The translations under genes and the position numbers were made by a program. Shown here piece after piece: positions 1 through 6,008 of a DNA stretch of 6,996 nt (position 1 is its first letter; every line of letters begins with the position of its first letter). Below the pieces are notes generated by a model, which had not been told where the DNA came from, made no database searches, and worked only from the letters and a program-made list of their open reading frames with translations. This DNA is from an uncultured Collinsella sp. (GTDB taxonomy: Bacteria > Actinomycetota > Coriobacteriia > Coriobacteriales > Coriobacteriaceae): assembly GCA_902469555.1 (NCBI GenBank), contig CABRDB010000048.1, positions 1 through 6,996 on the forward strand, given 5' to 3'.

Positions 1-1585
1 CATCGGTCATGGCATCGCGCTTGGCTGCCAGCTCGGCGGCCTCGGCACCCTCCGAACCCTCGGCGGCGTCCACCGGCACCAGCTCGACCAGTGCCATGTG
101 ATCGTTCTGCAGCACCAGTTCGCGCAGCAGGTCCTCAAAATAGCTGCCGTCCAGGTCGCCGCGCAGCTCCTCGTACACCGGGCCGTACTTGAGCGCCAGC
201 GTCGCGGCGTCGTCATCGTAGAGCCACGTGCTCAGCGCGTCGCACGCAATGGCCACGCCGTCGGCGATACCGTAGTCGCGCTGGCGCAGGTCGTATTCGT
301 TGCTGCTGATGATGGCTTCCAGGCGCTCGTGCGGAACGCCATGCTCGCATAGGTCGCGGCAGGCGTCCTGGAACATGCGGCGCAGCTCGCGCGCCACGCC
401 GGGCTGCGCGTTTTGCAGCATGATGAGCTCGTAGGGCTGCAGGCTCTCGGCCGCGGTGTAGCTCACCACGTTGCCGCCCAGGCCGGCGGCCAGAATGGCC
501 TTCTTAACCGGTGCTTCGTTGGAGCCCAGCAGTGCCTCGAACAGGATATCCGCCGCGATCGTGCGTTTGCGGTCGAGCGCGCTGCCCAGCACCAGGCCCA
601 GGCCCACCAGGGCGTTCTCGGGTGTAGTGGCCATCTCGACGCGCTTGTACTCGCAGGTCACGGGTGCCTGCACGCCCAGCGGATTGGGCGCCAGCGTGGA
701 CGGGTCCTCGCCGGCGGCGACGGCAGCGTCCATGCGGCAGCTCGCGGCACTCGGCTGCGACAGATAACGCTCGTCCAAAAACGCCAGCGCGCGGTCCACA
801 TCTAGGTCGCCGTAGAGCGTTATATAAGAGTTGGAAGGATTGTAGTGGCGCGCGTGCGTGTCCAGGAACTGCTCGTAGGTGAGCGCGGGAATCGCGCGCG
901 GGTCGCCGCCGCTCTCGTGCGCATAGGCGGTGTCGGGATAGAGCGCGGCGTTGATGGCGTCGTCCAGCACGCTCATGGGGTCGGACAGCGCGCCCTTCAT
1001 CTCGTTAAACACCACGCCGTTATAGCGCAGCGTGCCCTCGCGCAGGCTGGCGGGGCTGCCGTCGCCCTCGCCCTCGGCGCTCTCTGGCAGATCCAGCTCG
1101 TAGTGCCAGCCCTCCTGCTCAAAAATGGTGGGCTTGGTATAGATGGCCGGGTTGAACACCGCGTCCAGGTACACGTCCATCAGGTTATACAGATCCTGCT
1201 CGTTGGTGGTGGCAACGGGGTAGATGGTCTTGTCGGGGTAGGTCATGGCGTTGAGGAACGTCTGCATGGAGCTCTTGATCAGGTCGACAAACGGCTCCTT
1301 GACGGGAAACTTGGCCGATCCGCACAGCACCGAGTGCTCAAGAATATGGAACACGCCGGTGGAATCGGCCGGCGGCGTCTTAAAGCCAATGGCAAAGGCC
1401 TTGTTTTCGTCGTCGCACGCCAGGTACAGCAGACGAGCGCCCGAGGCAGTGTGTCGCAGCACGTAAGCGTCCGAGTCGAGCTCGGGCACGGTCTCGCGGC
1501 GCTCGACGGCAAAGCCGTGGCAGGTAGTGCCGGGCACCAGCAGTGCAGCGGCTGCGGCGCGCGGGTCGGTTGAGGTGGTGGGCAT
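1..1585 (-). CDS. M16C insulinase-family zinc metallopeptidase (PreP/Cym1-like), N-terminal part, cut by left edge
   Basis: The minus-strand frame is open from the ATG at 1585 to the window edge: 528 codons and no stop. The family usually has about 970 residues, so a little over half is present. The inverted zinc motif HxxEH is HILEH at residues 80-84, inside the M16C signature running into SVLCGS and KEPF. The third zinc ligand is expected at Glu195 in the NEMKG motif (protein VVFNEMKG). The TYPDKT, YPVATTN and EQEGWHYEL blocks of the presequence-protease branch follow the zinc site. Such enzymes cut short unstructured peptides inside a two-halved closed chamber, and the bacterial members are thought to be cytosolic. 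No signal peptide is visible. AAGGAG lies about 6 bases before the ATG. The loop with E195 has an acidic/Gly-rich stretch slightly longer than in plant PreP. The C-terminal half is outside the window. Family assignment is very secure; the exact substrate is unknown. Confidence 0.95.
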   Translation of the reverse strand, partial: MPTTSTDPRAAAAALLVPGTTCHGFAVERRETVPELDSDAYVLRHTASGARLLYLACDDENKAFAIGFKTPPADSTGVFHILEHSVLCGSAKFPVKEPFVDLIKSSMQTFLNAMTYPDKTIYPVATTNEQDLYNLMDVYLDAVFNPAIYTKPTIFEQEGWHYELDLPESAEGEGDGSPASLREGTLRYNGVVFNEMKGALSDPMSVLDDAINAALYPDTAYAHESGGDPRAIPALTYEQFLDTHARHYNPSNSYITLYGDLDVDRALAFLDERYLSQPSAASCRMDAAVAAGEDPSTLAPNPLGVQAPVTCEYKRVEMATTPENALVGLGLVLGSALDRKRTIAADILFEALLGSNEAPVKKAILAAGLGGNVVSYTAAESLQPYELIMLQNAQPGVARELRRMFQDACRDLCEHGVPHERLEAIISSNEYDLRQRDYGIADGVAIACDALSTWLYDDDAATLALKYGPVYEELRGDLDGSYFEDLLRELVLQNDHMALVELVPVDAAEGSEGAEAAELAAKRDAMTD

Positions 1586-1592
1586 ATGCAGT

Positions 1593-1617
1593 CTCCTTTG
1601 ACGCCCCAGCGGGGGCG
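1593..1617 (-). promoter_or_regulatory. Leader of the peptidase gene: Shine-Dalgarno plus GC-only hairpin
   Basis: On the minus strand AAAGGAG (1593-1599) precedes the ATG at 1585. Directly upstream of it is a 6-bp all-GC stem, CGCCCC (1602-1607) pairing with GGGGCG (1612-1617), around a four-base loop. The stem ends only two bases from the ribosome binding site, so it could limit ribosome access or stabilise the 5' end of the message. The bases are directly visible; any regulatory role is inference. Confidence 0.45.
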
Positions 1618-1637
1618 AATCGAGTCGAATCCTCGAG

Positions 1638-1643
1638 AGTATA
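1638..1643 (-). promoter_or_regulatory. Possible -10 element for the peptidase gene
   Basis: The minus strand reads TATACT here, about 53 bases before the start codon. It fits a sigma-70-like -10 box, but no TTGACA-like hexamer lies 16-18 bases upstream. It is the best candidate in the region and remains weak. Confidence 0.3.
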
Positions 1644-1721
1644 CCCATATGGGGCCGCGACCCTGCGGCGAACTGGAGACGATGCCAGCGGATTGGGCGA
1701 AGGGCTCGCGTGCCCGCCGCA

Positions 1722-1771
1722 CGAGCGTGGAAAATTGGACACTCGCCAAACGAGAGTGGATATTCGGACGG
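1722..1771 (+). repeat. Two extra direct copies of the palindrome core (one degenerate, one near-perfect)
   Basis: A copy at 1751-1771 differs from the 21-base core at 1802-1822 by a single base (CGAGAGTGGATATT then C for T, then GGACGG). A decayed copy at 1722-1740 (CGAGCGTGGAAAATTGGAC) matches the core at 16 of 19 positions. With the two arms of the palindrome, the core occurs four times in about 150 bases. That looks like a dispersed repeat family that has partly duplicated here. Confidence 0.7.
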
Positions 1772-1899
1772 ACGAGCGAGGATTTCCGGATACCTATCGA
1801 ACGAGAGTGGATATTTGGACGGAATTTGCCGCAAAAGCCCCAAAAACCGTCCAAATATCCACTCTCGATATCCGACCGTCCGAAAATCCTCGCTCGTCC
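1770..1899. repeat. 130-base imperfect palindrome (REP/MITE-like repeat)
   Basis: Two 53-base arms (1770-1822 and 1847-1899) flank a 24-base loop (1823-1846, rich in A and C). The inner 21 bases of each arm are perfect inverted copies (1802-1822 with 1847-1867). The outer 16 bases are also perfect inverted copies (1770-1785 with 1884-1899). The 16 bases between them match poorly, yet arm lengths stay exactly symmetric. A transcript of either strand would fold into a strong hairpin. The element lies between divergent genes, upstream of both, so it is not placed where a terminator is needed. A dispersed repetitive palindrome or a small non-autonomous element is more likely. I believe similar sequences recur in Collinsella genomes, but that is memory and not checked. 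Confidence 0.75.
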
Positions 1900-1909
1900 A
1901 TCACTCGCG

Positions 1910-1984
1910 TATCTCTCGTCCCTCATTCGTCTCTAATATGAGAGATGACAGGAAGATGAGAGAAAAATATGAGAGATAACTGAG
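1910..1984. repeat. Upstream cluster of GAGAGATAA motifs
   Basis: Forward copies of the motif start at 1940 (GAGAGATGAC), 1958 (GAGAGAA) and 1971 (GAGAGATAAC, followed by TGAG). An inverted copy, TATCTCTCGT, lies at 1910-1919. The composition turns abruptly AT/purine-rich here compared with the GC-rich genes on both sides. Together with the second cluster (2075-2156) it brackets the candidate promoter of the downstream regulator gene. This suggests paired operator sites. Confidence 0.6.
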
Positions 1985-1991
1985 CAGCAAA

Positions 1992-2017
1992 GAGACAGGC
2001 AATCATGGTATTGTCTC
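1992..2017. repeat. Short inverted repeat GAGACA...TGTCTC
   Basis: GAGACA (1992-1997) and TGTCTC (2012-2017) are perfect 6-base inverted copies separated by 14 bases. The pair lies between the upstream motif cluster and the candidate promoter. It may be a separate dimeric protein-binding site, or a diverged pair of the GAGAGA motif. It is short enough to arise by chance. Confidence 0.3.
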
Positions 2018-2025
2018 AATACCGA

Positions 2026-2053
2026 TTGTTCTACCAGCAAAAATATGTATAAA
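2026..2053 (+). promoter_or_regulatory. Candidate sigma-70-like promoter of the AlbA_2 regulator gene
   Basis: TTGTTC (2026-2031) and TATAAA (2048-2053) are separated by 16 bases in the only strongly AT-rich stretch upstream of the gene. Transcription would begin near 2060, giving a leader of about 145 bases that contains the whole second motif cluster. The spacing is acceptable and the hexamers are reasonable. No experimental support can be inferred from sequence alone. Confidence 0.4.
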
Positions 2054-2074
2054 TGAAGCAAATGGTAGACATTC

Positions 2075-2156
2075 CATCTCTATCTATCTCTTATCTCTAA
2101 GCCGAGAGATAGAGAGATAAATGAGAGATAATTACGAGAGATAACTGAGAGACGAG
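2075..2156. repeat. Downstream cluster of GAGAGATAA motifs, with hairpin
   Basis: Forward copies start at 2104, 2112, 2123, 2136 and 2147, with starts 8, 11, 13 and 11 bases apart. Four read GAGAGATA or GAGAGATAA(C); the last is decayed (GAGAGAC). Inverted copies occupy 2076-2098, ending in TTATCTCT. The last inverted copies (2085-2098) and the first forward copies (2105-2119) form an imperfect stem with a six-base loop. In DNA this is a plausible multi-site operator just downstream of the promoter. In RNA it would give a leader hairpin about 90 bases before the start codon. The nearest reader candidate is the winged-helix protein encoded immediately downstream. Confidence 0.65.
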
Positions 2157-2193
2157 GGAAATCTATCCGCGGCATTCTCCGCAGGACCGAGCG

Positions 2194-2199
2194 AAAGGA
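2194..2199 (+). promoter_or_regulatory. Ribosome binding site that fixes the regulator start at 2207
   Basis: AAAGGA lies 7 bases before the ATG at 2207 but only 1 base before the in-frame GTG at 2201. A ribosome could not use it for the GTG, so the ATG two codons later is the better start. Confidence 0.7.
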
Positions 2200-2206
2200 C
2201 GTGCAG

Positions 2207-3673
2207 ATGAACGAAAACGAGCTGACCGGTCTGCTTGAGTCTTTAAGGCGTATGGGCTCGGATGATCTTAACGTCGAAGTGAAGGAGAGCGCCACGACGC
2301 TTTCCCGCGACGTATGGGAAACGGTGAGCGCATTCGCGAACACTGCCGGCGGAATCATCGTGCTCGGAGTGAGTGAGCGCGCAGGTTTTGTCCCGGTTGA
2401 GAACTTCGAGACCGAGAAAGTGCTCAACCAATTTGTGTCAGGCATGGGTGATGCGGGCGGTCGAGGAAAGCTGGCCAATCCGCCTAAATACACGATCGAG
2501 CGAGTGGAGCTTCAGGGCGTCATCGTTCTCGTCATTACGATTGAGGAGCTCGATCCGTCGAGCAAGCCCTGCTATGTCATAGAGCGGGGCGCCCAGGGCG
2601 GCAGCTACAAGCGCATCGATGACAAAGATGTGCCGCTTTCATCGACTGAGGTGCTCGCATTGGCGTCATACGGTCGAGCGACTCCGAGCGATCGCGACGC
2701 GGTGGCGGGTGCGGGCGCGGACAATCTCGACGAGACGCTGGTCGACCGTATGATAGATCGGGCTTTCTCGTTGACGCCCCGGGCAATGCGCGGCGCGCCG
2801 GACAAACAAACGAAGCTGGAGCGCCTAAATATCCTTGATTCCCAGGGCAATGTCACCAAGGCTGGACTCCTAGTTGTGGGCACCTACCCTCAGCAGTTCT
2901 ATCCCAAGCTCTTCATTGACGTGGCTGTCCATGCGGGAACTCAGAAGGGCATGGCGGGGTCGCTGAGGTTCATGGACCGCACAATCTGTGAGGGAACGTT
3001 GGGCGAGATGATCTCGGATGCTGTCGCGGCCGTCGCCAAGAATTTGCGGCGAACCTCGACCGTCCAAGGTGTCTCGCGTGTCGACTCGCTGGAGATTCCC
3101 GAGGAGGTTCTGCGCGAGGCAATCGCCAACGCCGTAATCCATCGAGAATACGGGGATCGGTTCTGTGGACAATCGATTGCCGTCGACGTCTTTGACAATC
3201 GTGTCGAGGTGACGAATCCTGGCGGCCTTTACGGGGGAAAGACTCGCGAGAACTTGTTTGACGGCAGCTCCCGATGCCGTAACGCGACGCTCGTGAAACT
3301 CATGTCGATTGTCCCGCTGCCGGATGGCGCAGGTTCGCCGGCTGAGGGCAATGGCTCGGGCATCCCGATGATGATCGATGCCATGCGCGCGCATGGTCTG
3401 GCCGAGCCCCTGTTCTGCCCGGGGCTCGATCGGTTCAAGGTCGTACTTTACCGTTCAAAGATCGAGCCGGTCGATCATGGCGGGGGCTTAATTGTGACGG
3501 CACTCAAACACTACGGCGAGCTGGGGACGCGTGAGCTGGCAGAACGCACGGGGCTTACAATTTCCCAGGTTAGGTCGCGCGTCAACGCGCTCATTGCTCA
3601 AGGCGAGCTTGAGCCCACGGCGCCGTCGACAAGCCGCAACCGCAAATATCGACTGTCAGAGCGCGTGGAATAA
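2207..3673 (+). CDS. AlbA_2 (Schlafen AAA_4-like) / ATPase-like / winged-helix putative regulator, COG2865 family
   Basis: The protein has 488 residues from the ATG chosen by the ribosome binding site. Residues about 20-150 are an AlbA_2 (divergent AAA_4) domain: VEVKES with E24 and K26, then FANTAGG at 43-49 and the hydrophobic IIVLGV strand. Residues about 290-400 carry the GHKL-like second module of COG2865. Its motifs are EAIANAVIHREY (304-315, with E304 and N308), DNRVEVTNPGGL (330-341) and a later GSGIPMM glycine motif. The last 60 residues or so (from 425) form a winged helix with GTRELAERTGL and SQVRSRVNALIAQGEL. The length is normal for the family. Members are annotated as predicted transcriptional regulators, and some lie in defence islands; the biochemical activity is not settled. 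The gene is monocistronic, and its leader is full of GAGAGATAA motifs, which suggests autoregulation. Domain calls are strong; the role is inference. Confidence 0.9.
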   Translation: MNENELTGLLESLRRMGSDDLNVEVKESATTLSRDVWETVSAFANTAGGIIVLGVSERAGFVPVENFETEKVLNQFVSGMGDAGGRGKLANPPKYTIERVELQGVIVLVITIEELDPSSKPCYVIERGAQGGSYKRIDDKDVPLSSTEVLALASYGRATPSDRDAVAGAGADNLDETLVDRMIDRAFSLTPRAMRGAPDKQTKLERLNILDSQGNVTKAGLLVVGTYPQQFYPKLFIDVAVHAGTQKGMAGSLRFMDRTICEGTLGEMISDAVAAVAKNLRRTSTVQGVSRVDSLEIPEEVLREAIANAVIHREYGDRFCGQSIAVDVFDNRVEVTNPGGLYGGKTRENLFDGSSRCRNATLVKLMSIVPLPDGAGSPAEGNGSGIPMMIDAMRAHGLAEPLFCPGLDRFKVVLYRSKIEPVDHGGGLIVTALKHYGELGTRELAERTGLTISQVRSRVNALIAQGELEPTAPSTSRNRKYRLSERVE

Positions 3674-3678
3674 ATGCG

Positions 3679-3727
3679 TTAGTGGACGAGGCGACTCAAT
3701 AATCGACCCTCGATTGGCGCCCACTAA
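3679..3727. repeat. Nested inverted repeats between convergent genes, possible weak terminator
   Basis: TTAGTGG (3679-3685) and CCACTAA (3721-3727) are perfect inverted copies. Inside them AATCGA (3701-3706) and TCGATT (3710-3715) form a second 6-bp stem with a three-base loop. The position, between the ends of two convergent genes, suits a bidirectional terminator. However, no run of T follows in either direction, so the call is tentative. Confidence 0.3.
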
Positions 3728-3773
3728 GGTAAAGCGGTTGTTGCCCAGTCGACGGTGATGCTAAAGACTCGGC

Positions 3774-4265
3774 TTACGCCGGCATGGCCCCGAACCCGTC
3801 CATCAAGAACAGCCTAAGAACCAGCTTGATGACATATCCCGGTTTGACTTCAGCCGTGCCAAAGACGCTGCGTTCGGCGAGCTCGCTGCAGTATGCGTAG
3901 ATATCGCGGATAAGGTCCGCGCCCGAAAGCGTAAACATGTAGCCTGCGTCCGAAAGCGCATTGGGCGCGGCGGGCAACTTGGCCATGTGGCAGAACGTTT
4001 GCAGGTCGGGCGCCATAACATTCTGGTAGTCGAGGTGGCCGCTGGTATCCTGTGCGGCAAGCTCCAATTGGCGCGCAAAATCCAGCGCCGCCGCTAACAC
4101 AAAGCTCGGCGTAGGCGCATTGACGTCCTGGGTGGTCGCCACAAGCCTGCCCGCCGCCTGCGTGATAAGCCAGGCGACCTCGCGCTGGCAGCGCACGGCC
4201 TTGCGCGTAACCGGCTTGATGGACGAAGAAGAAACGCTCCCCTTAGGTGGATTCGAAGCAGCCAT
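3774..4265 (-). CDS. Conserved-looking hypothetical protein, 163 residues
   Basis: I do not recognise this family. The start ATG at 4265 is preceded by GGGAGG at a spacing of 6 bases, and the frame has the GC-rich third positions of real genes here, so I take it as a true gene. The first 18 residues are polar and serine-rich (four consecutive serines), probably disordered. The rest looks mostly helical: REVAWLITQAAGRLVATTQ, then FVLAAALDFARQLELAAQ, a central HLDYQNVMAPDLQTF stretch, and a hydrophobic C-terminus with KLVLRLFLMDGFG. There are no cysteine pairs, no signal peptide and no clear membrane segment. It converges on the regulator gene and diverges from the HNH gene. Soluble cytosolic protein of unknown function. 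Confidence 0.75.
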   Translation of the reverse strand: MAASNPPKGSVSSSSIKPVTRKAVRCQREVAWLITQAAGRLVATTQDVNAPTPSFVLAAALDFARQLELAAQDTSGHLDYQNVMAPDLQTFCHMAKLPAAPNALSDAGYMFTLSGADLIRDIYAYCSELAERSVFGTAEVKPGYVIKLVLRLFLMDGFGAMPA

Positions 4266-4322
4266 AAGGCCCTCCCATGAACGACCCGGTCCAACAAGCC
4301 CGGATGAAACACGTGCTACATC

Positions 4323-4354
4323 AGTATACAGGGAAGTGGGGTAGCGGGGTACAA
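4323..4354 (-). promoter_or_regulatory. Weak promoter candidate for the 163-residue protein
   Basis: On the minus strand TTGTAC (4349-4354) and TATACT (4323-4328) are good single hexamers but are 20 bases apart, longer than usual. The TATACT box lies about 58 bases before the start codon. Low confidence. Confidence 0.25.
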
Positions 4355-4413
4355 GCGCGCCAGCGGCAAACCGAGAGCATCAACGATGTGCCGATCGCGG
4401 AATGAGATCTCGT

Positions 4414-4439
4414 AATAATTGACTCTCGGCCATATTATT
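4414..4439. promoter_or_regulatory. AT-rich inverted repeat upstream of the HNH gene
   Basis: AATAAT (4414-4419) and ATTATT (4434-4439) are inverted copies 14 bases apart, about 45 bases upstream of the HNH start. A TTGACT (4419-4424) overlaps the left copy and could be a -35 box, but no convincing -10 sits 16-18 bases further on. This is the likeliest control region for the nuclease gene, on weak evidence. Confidence 0.25.
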
Positions 4440-4480
4440 GAGGGGCATAACTCGCGTTCGTATGGTTGTAGGTGCTGGCG

Positions 4481-5563
4481 ATGAACGACATTGACCTTGC
4501 TGTTCCGTTGATGGATGGACCAAGCTATGACCGCGCCTGCAGTCTCGTGCCTTCCGAATACGTTGAGGCATGGGAGTGGTTTCTGGGTGAGGAACAGCGC
4601 GGCGGCGTTTGGACCAGCCTTCCGCACCACACCAAGGAAGATAGCCCTCAGTATCAGTATCGTTTGAGAATTGGCTCGGACTTCTTTCCCGTAACGCGGG
4701 ATTCAGGGATCTTCTGGCCGGGCCAGGATCGGGTGAAGCAAGATCCCAATAAGATCTTTGCGCTTTCGGTCCATAACTCTAAAAAGAGCTTCTACACCGA
4801 TGTACCTCCGCTCTATTTGGACGATGGTACGTGGGTCATTAAGTATTCGGTCCAAGCGCCAGGCGCCGTTGGTTCTCGAGACCAGAATTACAACAGTAAA
4901 ATGCTCAACTGCATGGAATGTGGCGTTCCAGTCGGAGTCATATTTGCAACCGAGGTGGGCTACAAGGTGCTCGGCCTTGCGTTTGTTGAACGGTTCGAGC
5001 CCGAAAACGGATGGTTTGTTCTGCACGGTCCTGTTCATAAAGGCGGACCGGACCCCCGTTTTGCGCCCGACATGAGCTATCTGAAGCACATGCCCGTCGA
5101 TATTGAGTTTGCCGGACAGGGTACGACCGACGACGAAAAGGTCCGCTATGCGTTAAGGCGCGAGCGATTGGGGCAGCAATGGTTCCGCAAGCAGCTCGTT
5201 GCCGCCTATGATGGCCGTTGCGCGGTGTCGGACTGCGGCGTCAGCGAAGCTCTGGAGGCTGCACATATCGAGAATTACTCGGGACCCAAATCGCAGGTTG
5301 CCAGCAACGGCATTCTGCTTCGGCGCGACTTACATGCTTTATTCGATGCTCATCTGATTTCGTTTGAGCCTGTTTGCGGCGAATATCGGCTGTGCGGATC
5401 GTACCTGCTGGATAAGACCGGCTACGCTTCCTTTGCGGGTGCGACGCTAAGGCAGCCGAATGAGCGTCAGTGGCGACCCAATGCGGTGTTTCTTGAGGCC
5501 CATCGCATTGAGTTCGATCGCTCGGAAAAGAAGCGTGAAAAGGCGGGGCTTCTGCCGTATTAG
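4481..5563 (+). CDS. HNH endonuclease with SRA/PUA-like N-terminal domain, putative modification-dependent (type IV) restriction enzyme
   Basis: The protein has 360 residues from the ATG at 4481, which has AGGTG 6 bases upstream; an in-frame GTG at 4472 is less likely. The C-terminal third is an HNH_2-type nuclease. A linker with RLGQQWFRKQLVAAYDGRC leads to C247 and C252, then AAHIENY with H262, N276 in SNGILLRRDL, and H285 before ALFD. All three HNH residues are present. The N-terminal half (about 60-185) resembles the SRA fold: FPVTRDSGIFWPGQD, DGTW at 115-118, then G131-SRDQNYN, NSKML, GVPVGVI (148-154), YKVLGLAFV (161-169) and GWFVL. This follows the SRA order of a conserved D-x-N segment, a G-x-PV-x-VI strand and a Y-x-V strand. 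SRA-HNH enzymes such as TagI and ScoMcrA cut DNA carrying modified cytosine. The nuclease is secure; the SRA reading is inference from weak motif similarity. No partner methyltransferase is visible, as expected for type IV. Confidence 0.88.
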   Translation: MNDIDLAVPLMDGPSYDRACSLVPSEYVEAWEWFLGEEQRGGVWTSLPHHTKEDSPQYQYRLRIGSDFFPVTRDSGIFWPGQDRVKQDPNKIFALSVHNSKKSFYTDVPPLYLDDGTWVIKYSVQAPGAVGSRDQNYNSKMLNCMECGVPVGVIFATEVGYKVLGLAFVERFEPENGWFVLHGPVHKGGPDPRFAPDMSYLKHMPVDIEFAGQGTTDDEKVRYALRRERLGQQWFRKQLVAAYDGRCAVSDCGVSEALEAAHIENYSGPKSQVASNGILLRRDLHALFDAHLISFEPVCGEYRLCGSYLLDKTGYASFAGATLRQPNERQWRPNAVFLEAHRIEFDRSEKKREKAGLLPY

Positions 5564-5673
5564 CGTATTTGGCTTTGGCATTCTTTGACGATCGTGTTGT
5601 TTGATCGGATCGCGTGGCGATGCAATCTCGCGCATGCCCGCCGGTGCATGCTCTTCCTGTTTTGTATAGCGAG

Positions 5674-5680
5674 AGGGGAG
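5674..5680 (+). promoter_or_regulatory. Ribosome binding site that fixes the small zinc-ribbon protein start at 5686
   Basis: AGGGGAG lies 5 bases before the ATG at 5686. The frame is open further upstream to an in-frame GTG at 5614, but that stretch lacks a ribosome binding site. The shorter protein is preferred. Confidence 0.65.
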
Positions 5681-5685
5681 CGTGT

Positions 5686-5970
5686 ATGAGCTGGCGAGGC
5701 GATATTGTGATGGGGAAGTACGGAAAACTGCCGTGTGCCCTTATAGACAACAATATGTTTCCGAGCGTAGAGGTTGATTGCGGGTCGTTTGTCGTCACCT
5801 GCCCTTGCTGCGGCTCGCAAATACCGTGTCTCGACATTCGGTTCATCGATGCGCGCGACAGGTTCAGCGACGAAGTGAGAAAACAGACAGGCGTTCATAT
5901 GCCGGTGTATCCGGAGAAATGCCCCGTTTGTGGCCTCGATATCGTGTACGACGCCGGCGACGAGGGATAG
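5686..5970 (+). CDS. Small CxxC-pair (zinc-ribbon-like) protein, 94 residues
   Basis: Not a family I can name. Two knuckles with the same pattern, CPCCG (C39, C42) and CPVCG (C79, C82), are spaced 37 residues apart, as in a zinc ribbon with a long insert. C32, C41 and C48 are extra cysteines around the first knuckle. The N-terminus (MSWRGDIVMGKYGKLPC) shows no signal peptide, and the end is acidic (DAGDEG). The gene lies 122 bases downstream of the HNH nuclease on the same strand with its own ribosome binding site, and no terminator is obvious between them, so co-transcription is possible. A DNA- or RNA-binding or adaptor role is inference. Gene reality is supported by the ribosome binding site and the paired CPxC motifs. 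Confidence 0.75.
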   Translation: MSWRGDIVMGKYGKLPCALIDNNMFPSVEVDCGSFVVTCPCCGSQIPCLDIRFIDARDRFSDEVRKQTGVHMPVYPEKCPVCGLDIVYDAGDEG

Positions 5971-5976
5971 GTGATG

Positions 5977-6005
5977 CGGAGGAGCTGACTGTGAAGGCCT
6001 CTCCG
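5977..6005. terminator. Weak hairpin between convergent genes
   Basis: CGGAGG (5977-5982) can pair with CTCTCCG near 6000-6005, giving about 6 bp including one G-U pair, in the 38-base gap between the zinc-ribbon gene and the convergent DUF5710 gene. There is no T-run on either strand. The position is right for a shared terminator; the structure is poor. Confidence 0.2.
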
Positions 6006-6008
6006 TCC

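Noticed and set aside
98..1573. Several plus-strand open frames (98-352, 413-805, 845-1573)
   Set aside because: They are exact antisense shadows of the M16C peptidase codons. Their translations are Val/Ala/Gln-rich with no domain, while the minus frame gives a clear peptidase.
1279..1979. Open frames on both strands across the palindrome region
   Set aside because: They run through the repeats and into the peptidase gene, lack ribosome binding sites and give low-complexity, repeat-derived protein (repeated ESGYxDG).
1910..2156. CRISPR-like or simple tandem repeat
   Set aside because: The units are about 9 bases, unevenly spaced and in both orientations, with no spacers of constant length and no cas gene. 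An operator array fits better.
4316..5089. Minus-strand frames at 4316-4630 and 4703-5089
   Set aside because: They are antisense to the HNH gene, whose catalytic motifs show which strand codes.
5241..5898. Minus-strand frames opposite the HNH C-terminus and zinc-ribbon gene
   Set aside because: They have no ribosome binding site or recognisable domain, and they cover the HNH motif and the CPxC knuckles in antisense.
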